Shown here piece after piece: positions 1 through 7,493 of a stretch of 64,000 bases of DNA. The position numbers were made by a program, and so were the translations under genes. The stretch lies in NCBI RefSeq assembly GCF_015330125.1, contig NZ_JADDXR010000002.1, positions 248,001-312,000 on the forward strand. Reading direction: 5' to 3'. The notes beneath the pieces are model-generated. The model was not told the origin of the DNA. It did not search any database and saw only the letters and a program-made list of their open reading frames with translations. This DNA is from Zobellia nedashkovskayae (GTDB lineage: Bacteria > Bacteroidota > Bacteroidia > Flavobacteriales > Flavobacteriaceae). How positions within the stretch are numbered: position 1 is the first letter of the stretch; every line of letters starts with the position of its first letter.

Positions 1-238
1 GCAAGTATCCAATTTGGGCAATATGCTCTGCTTTTAGAGGTTTACCATCAAACAAAACCTCACCACTATCTGGGTATGTAATTTGATTTATAATACGAAT
101 AAGTGTAGTCTTTCCGGCACCGTTAGGACCTAGGAGTCCGTAGATACTATTTTCAGGAATCTCTAAAGAAATTTTGTCTAGAGCGGTATATTCTCCAAAT
201 TGTTTGGTAACCTCTTTAGTGACCAAAATATTGTTCAT
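1..238 (-). CDS. ABC transporter ATP-binding protein (partial, N-terminal part)
   Basis: Only the first 79 codons are in the window; the rest lies beyond position 1. The start is an ATG at 238-236. The visible part has the Walker A motif GPNGAGKT after a typical first strand (YTALDKISLEIPENSIYGLL), so this is the ATPase subunit of an ABC transporter. The GLLGPNGAGKTT wording is common in NatA/DrrA/GldA-like export ATPases, but the signature and Walker B motifs are missing and the substrate cannot be assigned. A hairpin with a T-run separates it from dnaJ on the same strand. A TATCTTTG box (minus strand, 260-253) could be its own -7 element. Confidence 0.85.
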   Translation of the reverse strand, partial: MNNILVTKEVTKQFGEYTALDKISLEIPENSIYGLLGPNGAGKTTLIRIINQITYPDSGEVLFDGKPLKAEHIAQIGYL

Positions 239-295
239 ACAAGCAATTTTGTCAAAGATAGTTTTTTGTCTTCACAAGACGTTGCCAATATCTTT

Positions 296-332
296 AAAAA
301 CAAAACCCACCCTTAAGTAAATCAAGGATGGG
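296..332 (-). terminator. Rho-independent terminator after dnaJ
   Basis: On the minus strand CCCATCCTT (332-324) pairs with AAGGGTGGG (314-306, one wobble), followed by TTTTGTTTTT. It lies just after the dnaJ stop and ends the grpE-dnaJ transcript before the ABC gene. Confidence 0.75.
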
Positions 333-422
333 AAAAAAATTGCTATGAAAAAGAAAATTAATATTGGATTACCAATATTAAACCAAATATACGTTTTTTA
401 TTTAAAACCCAATAAAATGGAT

Positions 423-1556
423 TTATGAGAACATATCCTTTACTTTTTCAAAGAATGACTTATCAGATTTCTCAGGTTTTGGTATAAAATTTTCATTGTT
501 CTGCATTCGCTCAAAGAAGTCTTTTTGCTCTTTGTTCAACTCTTTTGGAGTCCAAACATTTACATGAACCAATAAATCGCCACTACCATAACCATTAAGG
601 CTTGAGATACCTTTACCTCTTAAGCGTAATATTTTACCCGATTGAATACCGGACTCTAGTTTTATGCGGACTTTCCCAACAACAGCATCAATTTCTTTAG
701 AAGTGCCTAAAACAGCTTCAGAAAAGCTAATGTACAAATCATAATGCAAGTTATCTCCCTCACGTTTTAAAGTCTCGTGATCTATGGTTTCAATAGCCAC
801 TAACAAATCTCCAGGGATTCCATTATTGCCCGGTGCATCGTTACCTTTATTTGGCACCTTTAATTGCATGCCATCTTCTACCCCTGCTGGAATATTGATA
901 GATACTGTTTCTTCAGAAACTTTAAGCCCTTGAGCATCGGCATCACTAGGTTTTTTATCTAAAACCTGACCACTACCTCCACAAGTACTACAGGTTGCTG
1001 CAGTTTGCATACGACCAAGAATTGTATTGGTAATTTTGGTCACCTGACCAGCACCACCACAAGTTCCACAGGTCCTGTATGTAACACCGCTTGCCTGTTT
1101 TTTTCTTTTGACCTTTATTTTTTTCTCAACGCCATTGGCTACTTCCTCTAAGGTCAACTTTACGCGTATACGTAAATTACTTCCTTTAACCCTACGTTGG
1201 CCGCCGCCAAAACCTCCTCCGCCGAAACCTCCTCCGCCACCGCCACCAAAGGCGCTACCGAAGATGTCTCCAAACTGACTGAAGATATCATCCATATTCA
1301 TTCCGCCACCGGCACCTCCAAAACCGCCAGAACCGTCAAAAGCGCCATGTCCAAACTGGTCATAACGTGCTTTTTTGTCAGGATTGCTCAATACTTCATA
1401 TGCTTCCGCAGATTTCTTGAACAATTCTTCAGCCTTGGGATCACCCTGATTCTTATCTGGGTGATGCTCCAATGCCTTTTTTCTATAGGCTTTTTTTATC
1501 TCCGCTGCGCTGGCACTTTTACTAATGCCAAGTACCTCATAATAATCTTCCTTCAT
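423..1556 (-). CDS. dnaJ: Chaperone protein DnaJ
   Basis: Cytosolic Hsp40 co-chaperone that stimulates DnaK ATPase activity. The J domain is at residues 1-70 with HPD at 32-34, followed by a Gly/Phe-rich linker (about 68-119) and two C-terminal substrate-binding domains. The cysteine-rich region is reduced: only two CxxCxGxG motifs are present (Cys163/166 and Cys189/192) instead of four. These correspond to the inner pair that forms zinc centre II; the outer pair for centre I is absent. The gene starts 9 bases after the grpE stop, so the two are co-transcribed, and a terminator follows. Length (377 aa) is normal for the family. Confidence 0.97.
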   Translation of the reverse strand: MKEDYYEVLGISKSASAAEIKKAYRKKALEHHPDKNQGDPKAEELFKKSAEAYEVLSNPDKKARYDQFGHGAFDGSGGFGGAGGGMNMDDIFSQFGDIFGSAFGGGGGGGFGGGGFGGGQRRVKGSNLRIRVKLTLEEVANGVEKKIKVKRKKQASGVTYRTCGTCGGAGQVTKITNTILGRMQTAATCSTCGGSGQVLDKKPSDADAQGLKVSEETVSINIPAGVEDGMQLKVPNKGNDAPGNNGIPGDLLVAIETIDHETLKREGDNLHYDLYISFSEAVLGTSKEIDAVVGKVRIKLESGIQSGKILRLRGKGISSLNGYGSGDLLVHVNVWTPKELNKEQKDFFERMQNNENFIPKPEKSDKSFFEKVKDMFS

Positions 1557-1565
1557 GCTTGATTT

Positions 1566-2111
1566 TTAGTTTCCTACAACCACTTTTGGATGACGAATTA
1601 TCTTATCGCCAAGCTTAAACCCTTTTTCAACGACATCTACAATCTTGCCTTTGAGATTTTTATTGGGAGCAGGTATTTGTGTAATAGCCTCATGTAAATC
1701 TGCATTGAACACATCGCCTGCTTCTGCTTCTACCTCTTCCAATCCTTTAGATTTCAAGGTTTCGCGAAACTTTACACGAATAAGCTCTACACCTTTAAAC
1801 ATTTCTTTGTCCTCTGATTTGGCCATCTCTTTTAAAGCACGCTCAAAATCATCCAAAACCGGTAACATAGAAACCATAATTTCTTGCCCGGCTGTTTTAA
1901 ATAGCTCTACCCGCTCTTTTGAAGTTCTTCTTTTGAAGTTCTCAAACTCAGCGAACAACCGAAGGAATTTATCTTTTTCCTTCGCAAGGTCTTCCCTTAG
2001 CTGTTCTTCTACACTTAGTTCTTCTTGCTCTATATTGCTCTCAGACGTTGCTTCAGTTTGGTTTTCATCCAAAACTTCTTCAAAATCTTCTGTATTTTGT
2101 TTATCGCTCAT
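1566..2111 (-). CDS. grpE: Nucleotide exchange factor GrpE
   Basis: Nucleotide exchange factor for DnaK. The N-terminus is acidic and Glu-rich, followed by the long dimerising helix (LREDLAKEKDKFLRLFAEFE, ending FENFKRRT) and the C-terminal beta domain with the family signature near GDKIIRHPKVVV. The frame is open upstream to 2159, but the ATG at 2111 gives the usual start MSDKQNTEDF and a length of 181 aa; the upstream extension looks like leader sequence. It heads the grpE-dnaJ operon. No CIRCE element was seen upstream, as expected for a group in which heat-shock control differs from that of Firmicutes. Confidence 0.96.
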   Translation of the reverse strand: MSDKQNTEDFEEVLDENQTEATSESNIEQEELSVEEQLREDLAKEKDKFLRLFAEFENFKRRTSKERVELFKTAGQEIMVSMLPVLDDFERALKEMAKSEDKEMFKGVELIRVKFRETLKSKGLEEVEAEAGDVFNADLHEAITQIPAPNKNLKGKIVDVVEKGFKLGDKIIRHPKVVVGN

Positions 2112-2256
2112 TGTGATACAATTTGAATTCTCGTTTAAGGTTGGCAAAAGTACTGCCATTTATTTAAAAATGTCAAAATGTCATTAAAAAAGAACCCATA
2201 ACATGTCTCTCTATGCTTAACAGACAACAATCCAACAATACGTTGAATACAAGTCA

Positions 2257-2284
2257 TAAAAAAACACCTACAAATTGTAGATGT
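2257..2284 (-). terminator. Rho-independent terminator after the TIGR01777 gene
   Basis: On the minus strand ACATCTACA pairs with TGTAGGTGT across an ATT loop (one wobble), followed by seven T. It sits about 30 bases after the stop of the epimerase gene. Confidence 0.8.
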
Positions 2285-2315
2285 TCTATTCATTTTTTCC
2301 GTACAAATATCTATT

Positions 2316-3281
2316 CTAGGAAGTATATTCTTTTGTAAAAGACCCCATTTCAGATGATTTGGTACATTCCGGGCTACTATATATTGCTTCTAAGGCCAAA
2401 CATACATTAGGGAAGGTAAAATTAAAACCTTCTTCCTCTATTTTTTTACAACTTACCCGTTGGCTCGCAAATAACAAATAAGACATTTTGCCCAAAACTA
2501 TCTTCATTGCCAACTTAGGTATATTAGGCAGCACAACCGGTCTATCTAGAACCTTGGCTATTTCTTTAACAAGCTTAGTATTCGTTACAGGATTAGGACC
2601 TACACCGTTATAGATACCTTCCAAACCATATTCCACAACAAACATAAAAATCCGTGCCAAATCAGAGATATGAACCCATGACTGCCATTGTTCGCCAGTA
2701 CCAAATGCAGCTCCCAAATAATTCTTTACCGGTTTGGCCATTTCTGGAAGCGCCCCACCATTGCAAGACATTACCAAACCTATTCTTACTTTGGCTACTT
2801 TAAAATTAAAACTATTGAATTTATCTATTTCATTTTCCCAAGCCTCTACTACTTCCCCTAAAAAACTATCATCTACGGCTGTTTCTTCTTCCGTATAAAA
2901 TTTGCTCAAAGAATCTGGGTATCTGCCAATTGCAGATGCCGAGACGAAAGAGAATATATCTGTTGTATCAACCTTTTCCAACGCAGTATGCAGCGTTCGC
3001 AAAGAATTGACACGGCTAGACATTATTTCTTTTCTATAACTGGAGGTCCATCTTTTGGAGATGCTGGCACCTGCCAAATTTATAATAGCAGAAACTCCGA
3101 CAAGGGAATCTAAATCGATCTCTCCTTTATCAGGGTTCCAATAATAACCTTGAAATTTGGGCTCTAAAGTAATTTTACTTTTACTGGTAGTAAGATAATT
3201 TACTGCAATATCTTTCTTGCGGCATTGCTCTACAATCGCACTGCCTACCAGACCTGTTGCCCCTGTAATCAGTATTCTCAT
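2316..3281 (-). CDS. TIGR01777 family epimerase / SDR39U1-like protein
   Basis: Extended short-chain dehydrogenase/reductase fold with an N-terminal NAD(P)-binding motif GATGLVGSAI right after the first strand (MRILITGATG). Downstream signatures of the TIGR01777/YfcH family are present: INLAGASI, SSRVNSLRTL, SASAIGRYP and the DUF1731-type C-terminus with GVGPNPVTN. The natural substrate of the family is not established. The frame runs to 3305, but the ATG at 3281 puts the Rossmann strand at the N-terminus as in relatives and gives 321 aa. It is transcribed alone and has its own terminator. Confidence 0.93.
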   Translation of the reverse strand: MRILITGATGLVGSAIVEQCRKKDIAVNYLTTSKSKITLEPKFQGYYWNPDKGEIDLDSLVGVSAIINLAGASISKRWTSSYRKEIMSSRVNSLRTLHTALEKVDTTDIFSFVSASAIGRYPDSLSKFYTEEETAVDDSFLGEVVEAWENEIDKFNSFNFKVAKVRIGLVMSCNGGALPEMAKPVKNYLGAAFGTGEQWQSWVHISDLARIFMFVVEYGLEGIYNGVGPNPVTNTKLVKEIAKVLDRPVVLPNIPKLAMKIVLGKMSYLLFASQRVSCKKIEEEGFNFTFPNVCLALEAIYSSPECTKSSEMGSFTKEYTS

Positions 3282-3409
3282 AAACCAAAGATATAGGATT
3301 TCCAAATCACCTGACTATCATTTAATTCGGATTTAACACTAAACCGTGTCCATATGTTAAGAAAATGGGATGACCTGTGTTTCCTTAACTTTTCTTTATA
3401 ACTAAAAAG

Positions 3410-4069
3410 CTACTTTCTGGCTCGTAACATTTCTCTTTTTCCTGGTGGGCCAGGCAAGCGCTCAACTTCAAAACCTACCGCAAGCATAGCTCTTCTTACA
3501 CTACCCTTGGCTGCATAAGTAACTAAAACTCCACCTATTTTCATGGCGCGATACATTTTTAAAAAGATAGCTTCCGTCCATAATTCCGGTTGAACTCGGG
3601 CACCAAAGGCATCAAAATAAACGAGATCAAAAACATTCTCATCCGCTATATCGGCAAAAAGCTTTTGCTCTTTTTTAAGAATAAAATTTTCAGAAATTAG
3701 AATATCGCTTTCCCAGGGAGACTGGTGCATTTTTTTAAAATCCTTTTGGAATTCTTCGGCCTTCAATTCAGAAATATAATTGAGCTGCTCTAATTCTTCC
3801 GGAGAAACAGGATAGGCTTCCACTCCTCTATAAGACACTTCTGTATTACTTTTTTTCGATTCAATATGGGTTATTAGGGCATTAAGACCTGTACCGAAAC
3901 CTATTTCAAGAATATCTACCTTTTTTCCAAAGAAAAGGGACAGACCGTGTTTTATAAATACGTGATATGCTTCTTGTACAGCCCCGTGTTTTGAGTGGTA
4001 CTGTTCATCCCATTCAGAAATCTGAATAGTCTTAGACCCGTCTCCTGTGGTAATAATCTTTCTTTCCAA
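3410..4069 (-). CDS. mnmD: tRNA (mnm5s2U34) methyltransferase MnmD-type
   Basis: Stand-alone version of the methyltransferase half (DUF752) of MnmC, which makes the final methyl transfer to nm5U34 in tRNA anticodons. SAM-binding motif I reads EIGFGTGLNALIT. DLVYFDAFGA is the acidic motif and the C-terminal block GSVRRAMLAVGFEVERLPGP is diagnostic. The oxidoreductase half found in E. coli MnmC is absent. The start codon is TTG at 4069-4067; no in-frame ATG occurs in the conserved N-terminus (ERKIITTGDGSKTI). It begins one base after the stop of the upstream DUF4920 lipoprotein gene, so translation is probably coupled. Confidence 0.9.
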   Translation of the reverse strand: MERKIITTGDGSKTIQISEWDEQYHSKHGAVQEAYHVFIKHGLSLFFGKKVDILEIGFGTGLNALITHIESKKSNTEVSYRGVEAYPVSPEELEQLNYISELKAEEFQKDFKKMHQSPWESDILISENFILKKEQKLFADIADENVFDLVYFDAFGARVQPELWTEAIFLKMYRAMKIGGVLVTYAAKGSVRRAMLAVGFEVERLPGPPGKREMLRARK

Positions 4070-4070
4070 A

Positions 4071-4565
4071 CTATTGATTTTTAATCAAAACGCCGTCTGC
4101 TTCAAAACCGAAGGTTTTTTTAGGTTCCGTAATTTTCGCTATCTCCGACTCTGCTTCTCCTCCATCTTTAGCGTAATGCTTTTGGTCTTCCACGCTCATA
4201 GCTTCAACATAGGCATAACCGTTTACAATTACCTCTTTTCCCGTTATATCACTTGGCATAAAAAAACCGTAGTCTTTAAAGCGGACCATAGCTTCTTGTC
4301 CATCATCTAACTTTAACTTCATCCAACAGCCTTTTACTTTACAAACATCTGTTACCGTGGCTTTAAATTTTGTCCGAAGCGTATCTTTAGCCGTCATTTT
4401 GTCAAACTTCATTGTCATTTCGGTATCGGTCAAGACATTACTAACCTCTAGATTAGCACCAATAGTTTGATAGTCAACACCATCAAAAGTGACCTTTTCT
4501 GTTTCTTGGCCTCTACAGGCCAAAACCACCATAAAAACCGCAAGTAAATTGTTAAATAGACGCAT
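4071..4565 (-). CDS. DUF4920 domain lipoprotein
   Basis: A 164-residue secreted lipoprotein with signal MRLFNNLLAVFMVVLAC, whose lipobox VLAC puts the lipidated cysteine at position 17. The body matches the DUF4920 pattern (FDGVDYQTIGA near the start, CKVKGCWMKLKL, RFKDYGFFMP, KEVIVNGYAY). The pair of cysteines in CKVKGCWM could bind metal or form a disulfide. No biochemical role is established for the family. It is the first gene of a two-gene unit with mnmD, a link that looks physical rather than functional. Confidence 0.88.
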   Translation of the reverse strand: MRLFNNLLAVFMVVLACRGQETEKVTFDGVDYQTIGANLEVSNVLTDTEMTMKFDKMTAKDTLRTKFKATVTDVCKVKGCWMKLKLDDGQEAMVRFKDYGFFMPSDITGKEVIVNGYAYVEAMSVEDQKHYAKDGGEAESEIAKITEPKKTFGFEADGVLIKNQ

Positions 4566-4671
4566 TTCCGATAAAAATTAGATTTGTACCACAAAACTGG
4601 ACATTTTATAACGAAAAAAGAAGAACAGGTAAGGATAAATCGTTAATTTTAATTTTTTAATTTTAAAAATT

Positions 4672-5736
4672 ATGAACTCGACCATGCAAAAAATCAGCAT
4701 CGAAAAGGTAAAAGAATCCAAAATCGAACAAGTAGATTTTAACAATCTTGCCTTTGGCAGTGTATTCTCCGACCACATGCTCGTCTGCGATTATAGAAAT
4801 GGTGCTTGGGAAACTCCAAAAATAACTCCCTACCAACCTATTAGTCTTGATCCATCTGCAAAAATCTTTCATTACGGTCAATCTATTTTTGAAGGAATGA
4901 AAGCCTATAAAGATGATAAGAACAAAACGTGGCTTTTTAGACCGTTAGAAAACCATAAAAGATTGAACGTCTCGGCAAATCGCATGGCTATCCCAGAATT
5001 ACCAGAAGAGTTTTTCATGGAAGGACTTAAAACGCTTTTGGAATTAGATAACCAATGGATTCCAACGACCGAAGGAAGTTCTATGTATATAAGACCATTT
5101 ATATTTGCATCCGGAAATGGCTTTCATGCCTCTCCTGCTGATGCTTACAAATTTATAATCTGTCTTGCACCATCTGGATCTTACTTCTCAGGAAAAGTAA
5201 AAGTCCTTATTGAAGAAAAGTATTCCCGTTCAGCTAATGGCGGAGTAGGTTACGCAAAGACCGGTGGTAATTACGCTGGCCAGTTCTACCCTACCCAATT
5301 GGCGGTATCTAAAGGTTACAACCAAGTTATTTGGACGGATGATAGCACTCACGAATATATTGAAGAAGCTGGTGCGATGAATATTTTCATTCGTATTGAT
5401 GACACCTTAATTACGGGTCCAACCAGTGACCGTATATTAGATGGTATTACCAGAAAAAGCATCTTACAACTTGCCGAGAAAAAAGGAATAAAAACAGAGG
5501 TAAGAAAAATTACTGTTACCGAAGTGGTTGAAGCTGCCAAAAACGGAAGATTGAAAGAAATGTTCGGAGCTGGTACTGCCGCTGTTATTTCTCCAATTTC
5601 AACATTTGGCTATAGAGGAGTAGATTATGATTTACCCGAAATAGAAAATAGCTTTGCTTCACAAATGAAGAAAGATATTACTGATATTCAATATAACCGT
5701 TCCGAAGATCCATTCGGTTGGAGAGTTGGTCTTTAA
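4672..5736 (+). CDS. ilvE: Branched-chain amino acid aminotransferase
   Basis: PLP-dependent class IV aminotransferase catalysing the last step of Leu, Ile and Val synthesis and the first of their breakdown. The 354-residue length and the motif GGVGYAKTGGNYA, with PLP-binding Lys196, place it in the long type II BCAT group. EYIEEAGAMNIF and TSDRILDGITR complete the family signature. The start at 4672 is an ATG; a second ATG four codons on (4684) is also possible. It stands alone, diverges from the DUF4920-mnmD unit, and ends at a strong bidirectional terminator. Confidence 0.96.
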   Translation: MNSTMQKISIEKVKESKIEQVDFNNLAFGSVFSDHMLVCDYRNGAWETPKITPYQPISLDPSAKIFHYGQSIFEGMKAYKDDKNKTWLFRPLENHKRLNVSANRMAIPELPEEFFMEGLKTLLELDNQWIPTTEGSSMYIRPFIFASGNGFHASPADAYKFIICLAPSGSYFSGKVKVLIEEKYSRSANGGVGYAKTGGNYAGQFYPTQLAVSKGYNQVIWTDDSTHEYIEEAGAMNIFIRIDDTLITGPTSDRILDGITRKSILQLAEKKGIKTEVRKITVTEVVEAAKNGRLKEMFGAGTAAVISPISTFGYRGVDYDLPEIENSFASQMKKDITDIQYNRSEDPFGWRVGL

Positions 5737-5782
5737 AAAGTAATTACTTTTACGTATTCCATATTATAAGGATATAAAAAAA

Positions 5783-5814
5783 ACGGTCACTATTTATTAG
5801 TGACCGTTTTTTTT
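5783..5814. terminator. Bidirectional terminator between ilvE and the MazG-like gene
   Basis: A 10-bp perfect stem, ACGGTCACTA (5783-5792) with TAGTGACCGT (5798-5807), flanked by eight T on one side and an A-run on the other. It serves both converging genes. Confidence 0.92.
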
Positions 5815-5834
5815 ATGCCTTGCAAACTACAAAC

Positions 5835-6221
5835 CTACCCTTTCAAAATCTCGGAGATATTAGGTTTAAAATAGCTGGGGCCTTTTAAGACTTTCCCATC
5901 TTCGCGGTAGATGGGTTTACCGTCCGCACCTAACTTGCTCATATTACTGCGTTGTATCTCATTAAAGACCTCTTCTATTTTATGCTGCATACCGTGCTCT
6001 AATATTGTTCCGCACAATATATAAAGCATATCACCCAAAGCATCGGCAACCTCAACAAGGTCATTGTTCTTCGCTGCCTCAAAATACTCATTGTTCTCTT
6101 CGTCCATCAAATTAAAACGAAGCAAATTCTTAGCTTCTCCCAAATCTGCTTTCATGGTTTCCGAAACGCCTTGCCCAAAAGAGGTATGAAAAAGCGCTAC
6201 GGCACTTAGTTTGTTTTTCAT
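5835..6221 (-). CDS. MazG-like / PRA-PH-type nucleotide pyrophosphohydrolase
   Basis: A 128-residue all-alpha NTP pyrophosphatase. The metal-binding motifs are EENNEYFEA and EVADALGDMLYI, the paired acidic helices of the MazG/HisE/dUTPase-2 superfamily. The tail NMSKLGADGKPIYREDGKVL is typical of phage- and bacteria-encoded members annotated as phosphoribosyl-ATP pyrophosphohydrolase-like, though histidine synthesis is not implied. A house-cleaning role against non-canonical nucleotides is the family inference. ATG at 6221; it converges on ilvE. Confidence 0.85.
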   Translation of the reverse strand: MKNKLSAVALFHTSFGQGVSETMKADLGEAKNLLRFNLMDEENNEYFEAAKNNDLVEVADALGDMLYILCGTILEHGMQHKIEEVFNEIQRSNMSKLGADGKPIYREDGKVLKGPSYFKPNISEILKG

Positions 6222-6265
6222 CTATAGTTGTATTGAATTAAAAATAGTTTCTGCCAATAATAGCG

Positions 6266-6273
6266 TAATTTTG
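6266..6273 (+). promoter_or_regulatory. -7 promoter box TAATTTTG for the 62-residue membrane protein
   Basis: An exact TAnnTTTG match 16 bases before the ATG at 6290. The -33 box is not clear. The surrounding 16-mer AATAGCGTAATTTTGC recurs exactly at 6552-6567. Confidence 0.65.
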
Positions 6274-6289
6274 CCGAAAAATAAAGAAT

Positions 6290-6478
6290 ATGTTCACCAC
6301 CGGACAAATCGCTTTTGCTGCGATTTTTGCTAGCTGTTTTATCGTTATTATCTTTTTCTCTTACAGGAAAGACAAAAAATTACATGCAAAAAACTACAAA
6401 GGGGTGAAATGGGTAGGACTTTTATTCATAGCATTCGTAATAATTCTCCTCTTTATTAAGCATTTCCTTAAATATTAA
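6290..6478 (+). CDS. Small two-helix membrane protein (hypothetical)
   Basis: A 62-residue protein with two predicted membrane helices: residues 6-24 (QIAFAAIFASCFIVIIFFSY) and about 41-60 (WVGLLFIAFVIILLFIKHF). They are joined by a basic loop RKDKKLHAKNYKGVK. It is not recognisable as a named family. Its short leader and clear TAATTTTG promoter box support expression. It is followed by another small protein with a near-copy of the same promoter. Confidence 0.75.
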   Translation: MFTTGQIAFAAIFASCFIVIIFFSYRKDKKLHAKNYKGVKWVGLLFIAFVIILLFIKHFLKY

Positions 6479-6532
6479 GACAATCTTCACAGTTTCGTTA
6501 AAAGCACCGATTTTAACGACCAAAAGCCGTTT

Positions 6533-6566
6533 TTTGACGTATAACATAACAAATAGCGTAATTTTG
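6533..6566 (+). promoter_or_regulatory. Promoter: TTTG and TAATTTTG boxes
   Basis: TTTG at 6533-6536 and TAATTTTG at 6559-6566 are separated by 22 bases, within the Bacteroidota -33/-7 spacing. The leader to the ATG at 6594 is about 20 bases. The TAATTTTG lies inside the 16-mer also found at 6259-6274. Confidence 0.75.
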
Positions 6567-6593
6567 CGTTATCTATTCCAAAGGGGCAATATT

Positions 6594-6773
6594 ATGATGA
6601 CTTTTTTCACAATACTTTTAGTACTTATTGGAGCAAACGCTCTGTTTATGGTATTCAGTCTAAGTGGAGCAACTAACGGAGGTAAAAAATCCGAAGGAAA
6701 TGTATCTAAATCTACATCTTCTAAAGTTTATCCTTTAAACAATCTTTCTTCTAAACTTAAGAAAGCGGTTTAA
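6594..6773 (+). CDS. Small single-helix membrane protein (hypothetical)
   Basis: A 59-residue protein with one N-terminal membrane helix (MMTFFTILLVLIGANALFMV) and a polar, Ser/Lys-rich tail ending KLKKAV. The frame opens at 6534, but the promoter box at 6559-6566 lies inside that extension, so translation must begin at the ATG at 6594 or the adjacent ATG at 6597. It is preceded by the purine-rich AAAGGGGC. It resembles small hypothetical membrane proteins of Flavobacteriaceae; function unknown. Confidence 0.7.
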   Translation: MMTFFTILLVLIGANALFMVFSLSGATNGGKKSEGNVSKSTSSKVYPLNNLSSKLKKAV

Positions 6774-6829
6774 CAAGTAAGTGCTAAATGCACAGTTCAT
6801 CTGATAAATTATTTACGTAATTTGCACCG

Positions 6830-7201
6830 ATGAAACAATTGTTACTCGTATTCTTAGGAGGTGGCATAGGTAGCATGCTTCGCTATCTAGTTTCTAAATC
6901 CCTCAATACCCACTTTCAATATTTCTTTTTAGGTACTTTTTTAGTCAACATTATAGGTTGCCTGCTCATTGGTCTTATTTTAGGGCTTTCTATTAAAACC
7001 AATTATCTGACCCCAAACCAAACGCTTTTACTAGCAACAGGATTTTGCGGGGGCTTCACTACTTTTTCTACTTTTGCTTTTGAAAAACATTCGCTCTTAA
7101 CTTCCGGCGAATTAATACACTTCTCTATTTACCTAATTGCCAGTGTAGTAGTTGGCATAGCTGCAGTATCCTTTGGCCTATGGCTATCAAAATTGCTATA
7201 A
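6830..7201 (+). CDS. crcB: Fluoride efflux channel CrcB/FluC
   Basis: A 123-residue four-helix membrane protein that works as a dual-topology dimer to export fluoride. Family signatures are GGGIGSMLRYL (residues 10-20), the asparagine-containing GTFLVNIIGCLLIG and the Phe-box GFCGGFTTFSTFAFE. The ATG follows a very short leader after a TAATTTG box (6818-6824). Only 56 bases separate it from the preceding gene, and no fluoride riboswitch fits there. A single-gene arrangement is normal for the homodimeric version. Confidence 0.95.
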   Translation: MKQLLLVFLGGGIGSMLRYLVSKSLNTHFQYFFLGTFLVNIIGCLLIGLILGLSIKTNYLTPNQTLLLATGFCGGFTTFSTFAFEKHSLLTSGELIHFSIYLIASVVVGIAAVSFGLWLSKLL

Positions 7202-7371
7202 ATTAAAATTTTATAACAGCTAACCCCTCTTTTTGTTAAAAAACTAGCACATTCAGCAGAAAACTTAAGATTATCTAATCTTATGGCAGTTTTTCTTCAT
7301 TTTTTTCAATTTTCCTTTACTTTTTGCAGATTTAAATCAACGAAAAATCATTTTTGAGCAAATATTATTGG

Positions 7372-7396
7372 ATACCCCAAAAAATATAGGGGGTAT
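7372..7396. promoter_or_regulatory. Distal C4/G4 inverted-repeat site (site A) upstream of glnK-amt
   Basis: A perfect 7-bp inverted repeat, ATACCCC (7372-7378) and GGGGTAT (7390-7396), around 11 A/T-rich bases. Its centre is about 79 bases upstream of the -7 box of the PII gene. An equivalent site lies at the same distance upstream of glutamine synthetase II. Probable operator for a dimeric regulator; the protein is unknown. Confidence 0.6.
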
Positions 7397-7427
7397 AATT
7401 CCTATAAACATAAAAATAACTACTTAG

Positions 7428-7446
7428 ACCCCAAAATTTTTAGGGT
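7428..7446. promoter_or_regulatory. Proximal C4/G3 inverted-repeat site (site B) upstream of glnK-amt
   Basis: ACCC (7428-7431) and GGGT (7443-7446) are separated by 11 bases, the same spacing as site A. The centre is about 26 bases before the -7 box, the position of a class II activator site, and no -33 TTTG is present at this promoter. Confidence 0.55.
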
Positions 7447-7462
7447 GTTAATAATTTTAACA

Positions 7463-7470
7463 TACATTTG
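7463..7470 (+). promoter_or_regulatory. -7 box TACATTTG of the PII-amt operon
   Basis: An exact TAnnTTTG match 24 bases before the PII start codon. A -33 TTTG is missing at the expected distance; the CCCC/GGGT site B occupies that place. Confidence 0.7.
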
Positions 7471-7493
7471 TTTCTCTAATTAATATAATACTT

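Noticed and set aside
1197..1562. Long antisense frame opposite dnaJ
   Set aside because: It is a shadow of the Gly-rich dnaJ sequence, without a promoter or a recognisable product.
6774..6829. Fluoride riboswitch before crcB
   Set aside because: Only 56 bases are available, including a promoter box; no pseudoknot-like pairing of the known motif is visible.
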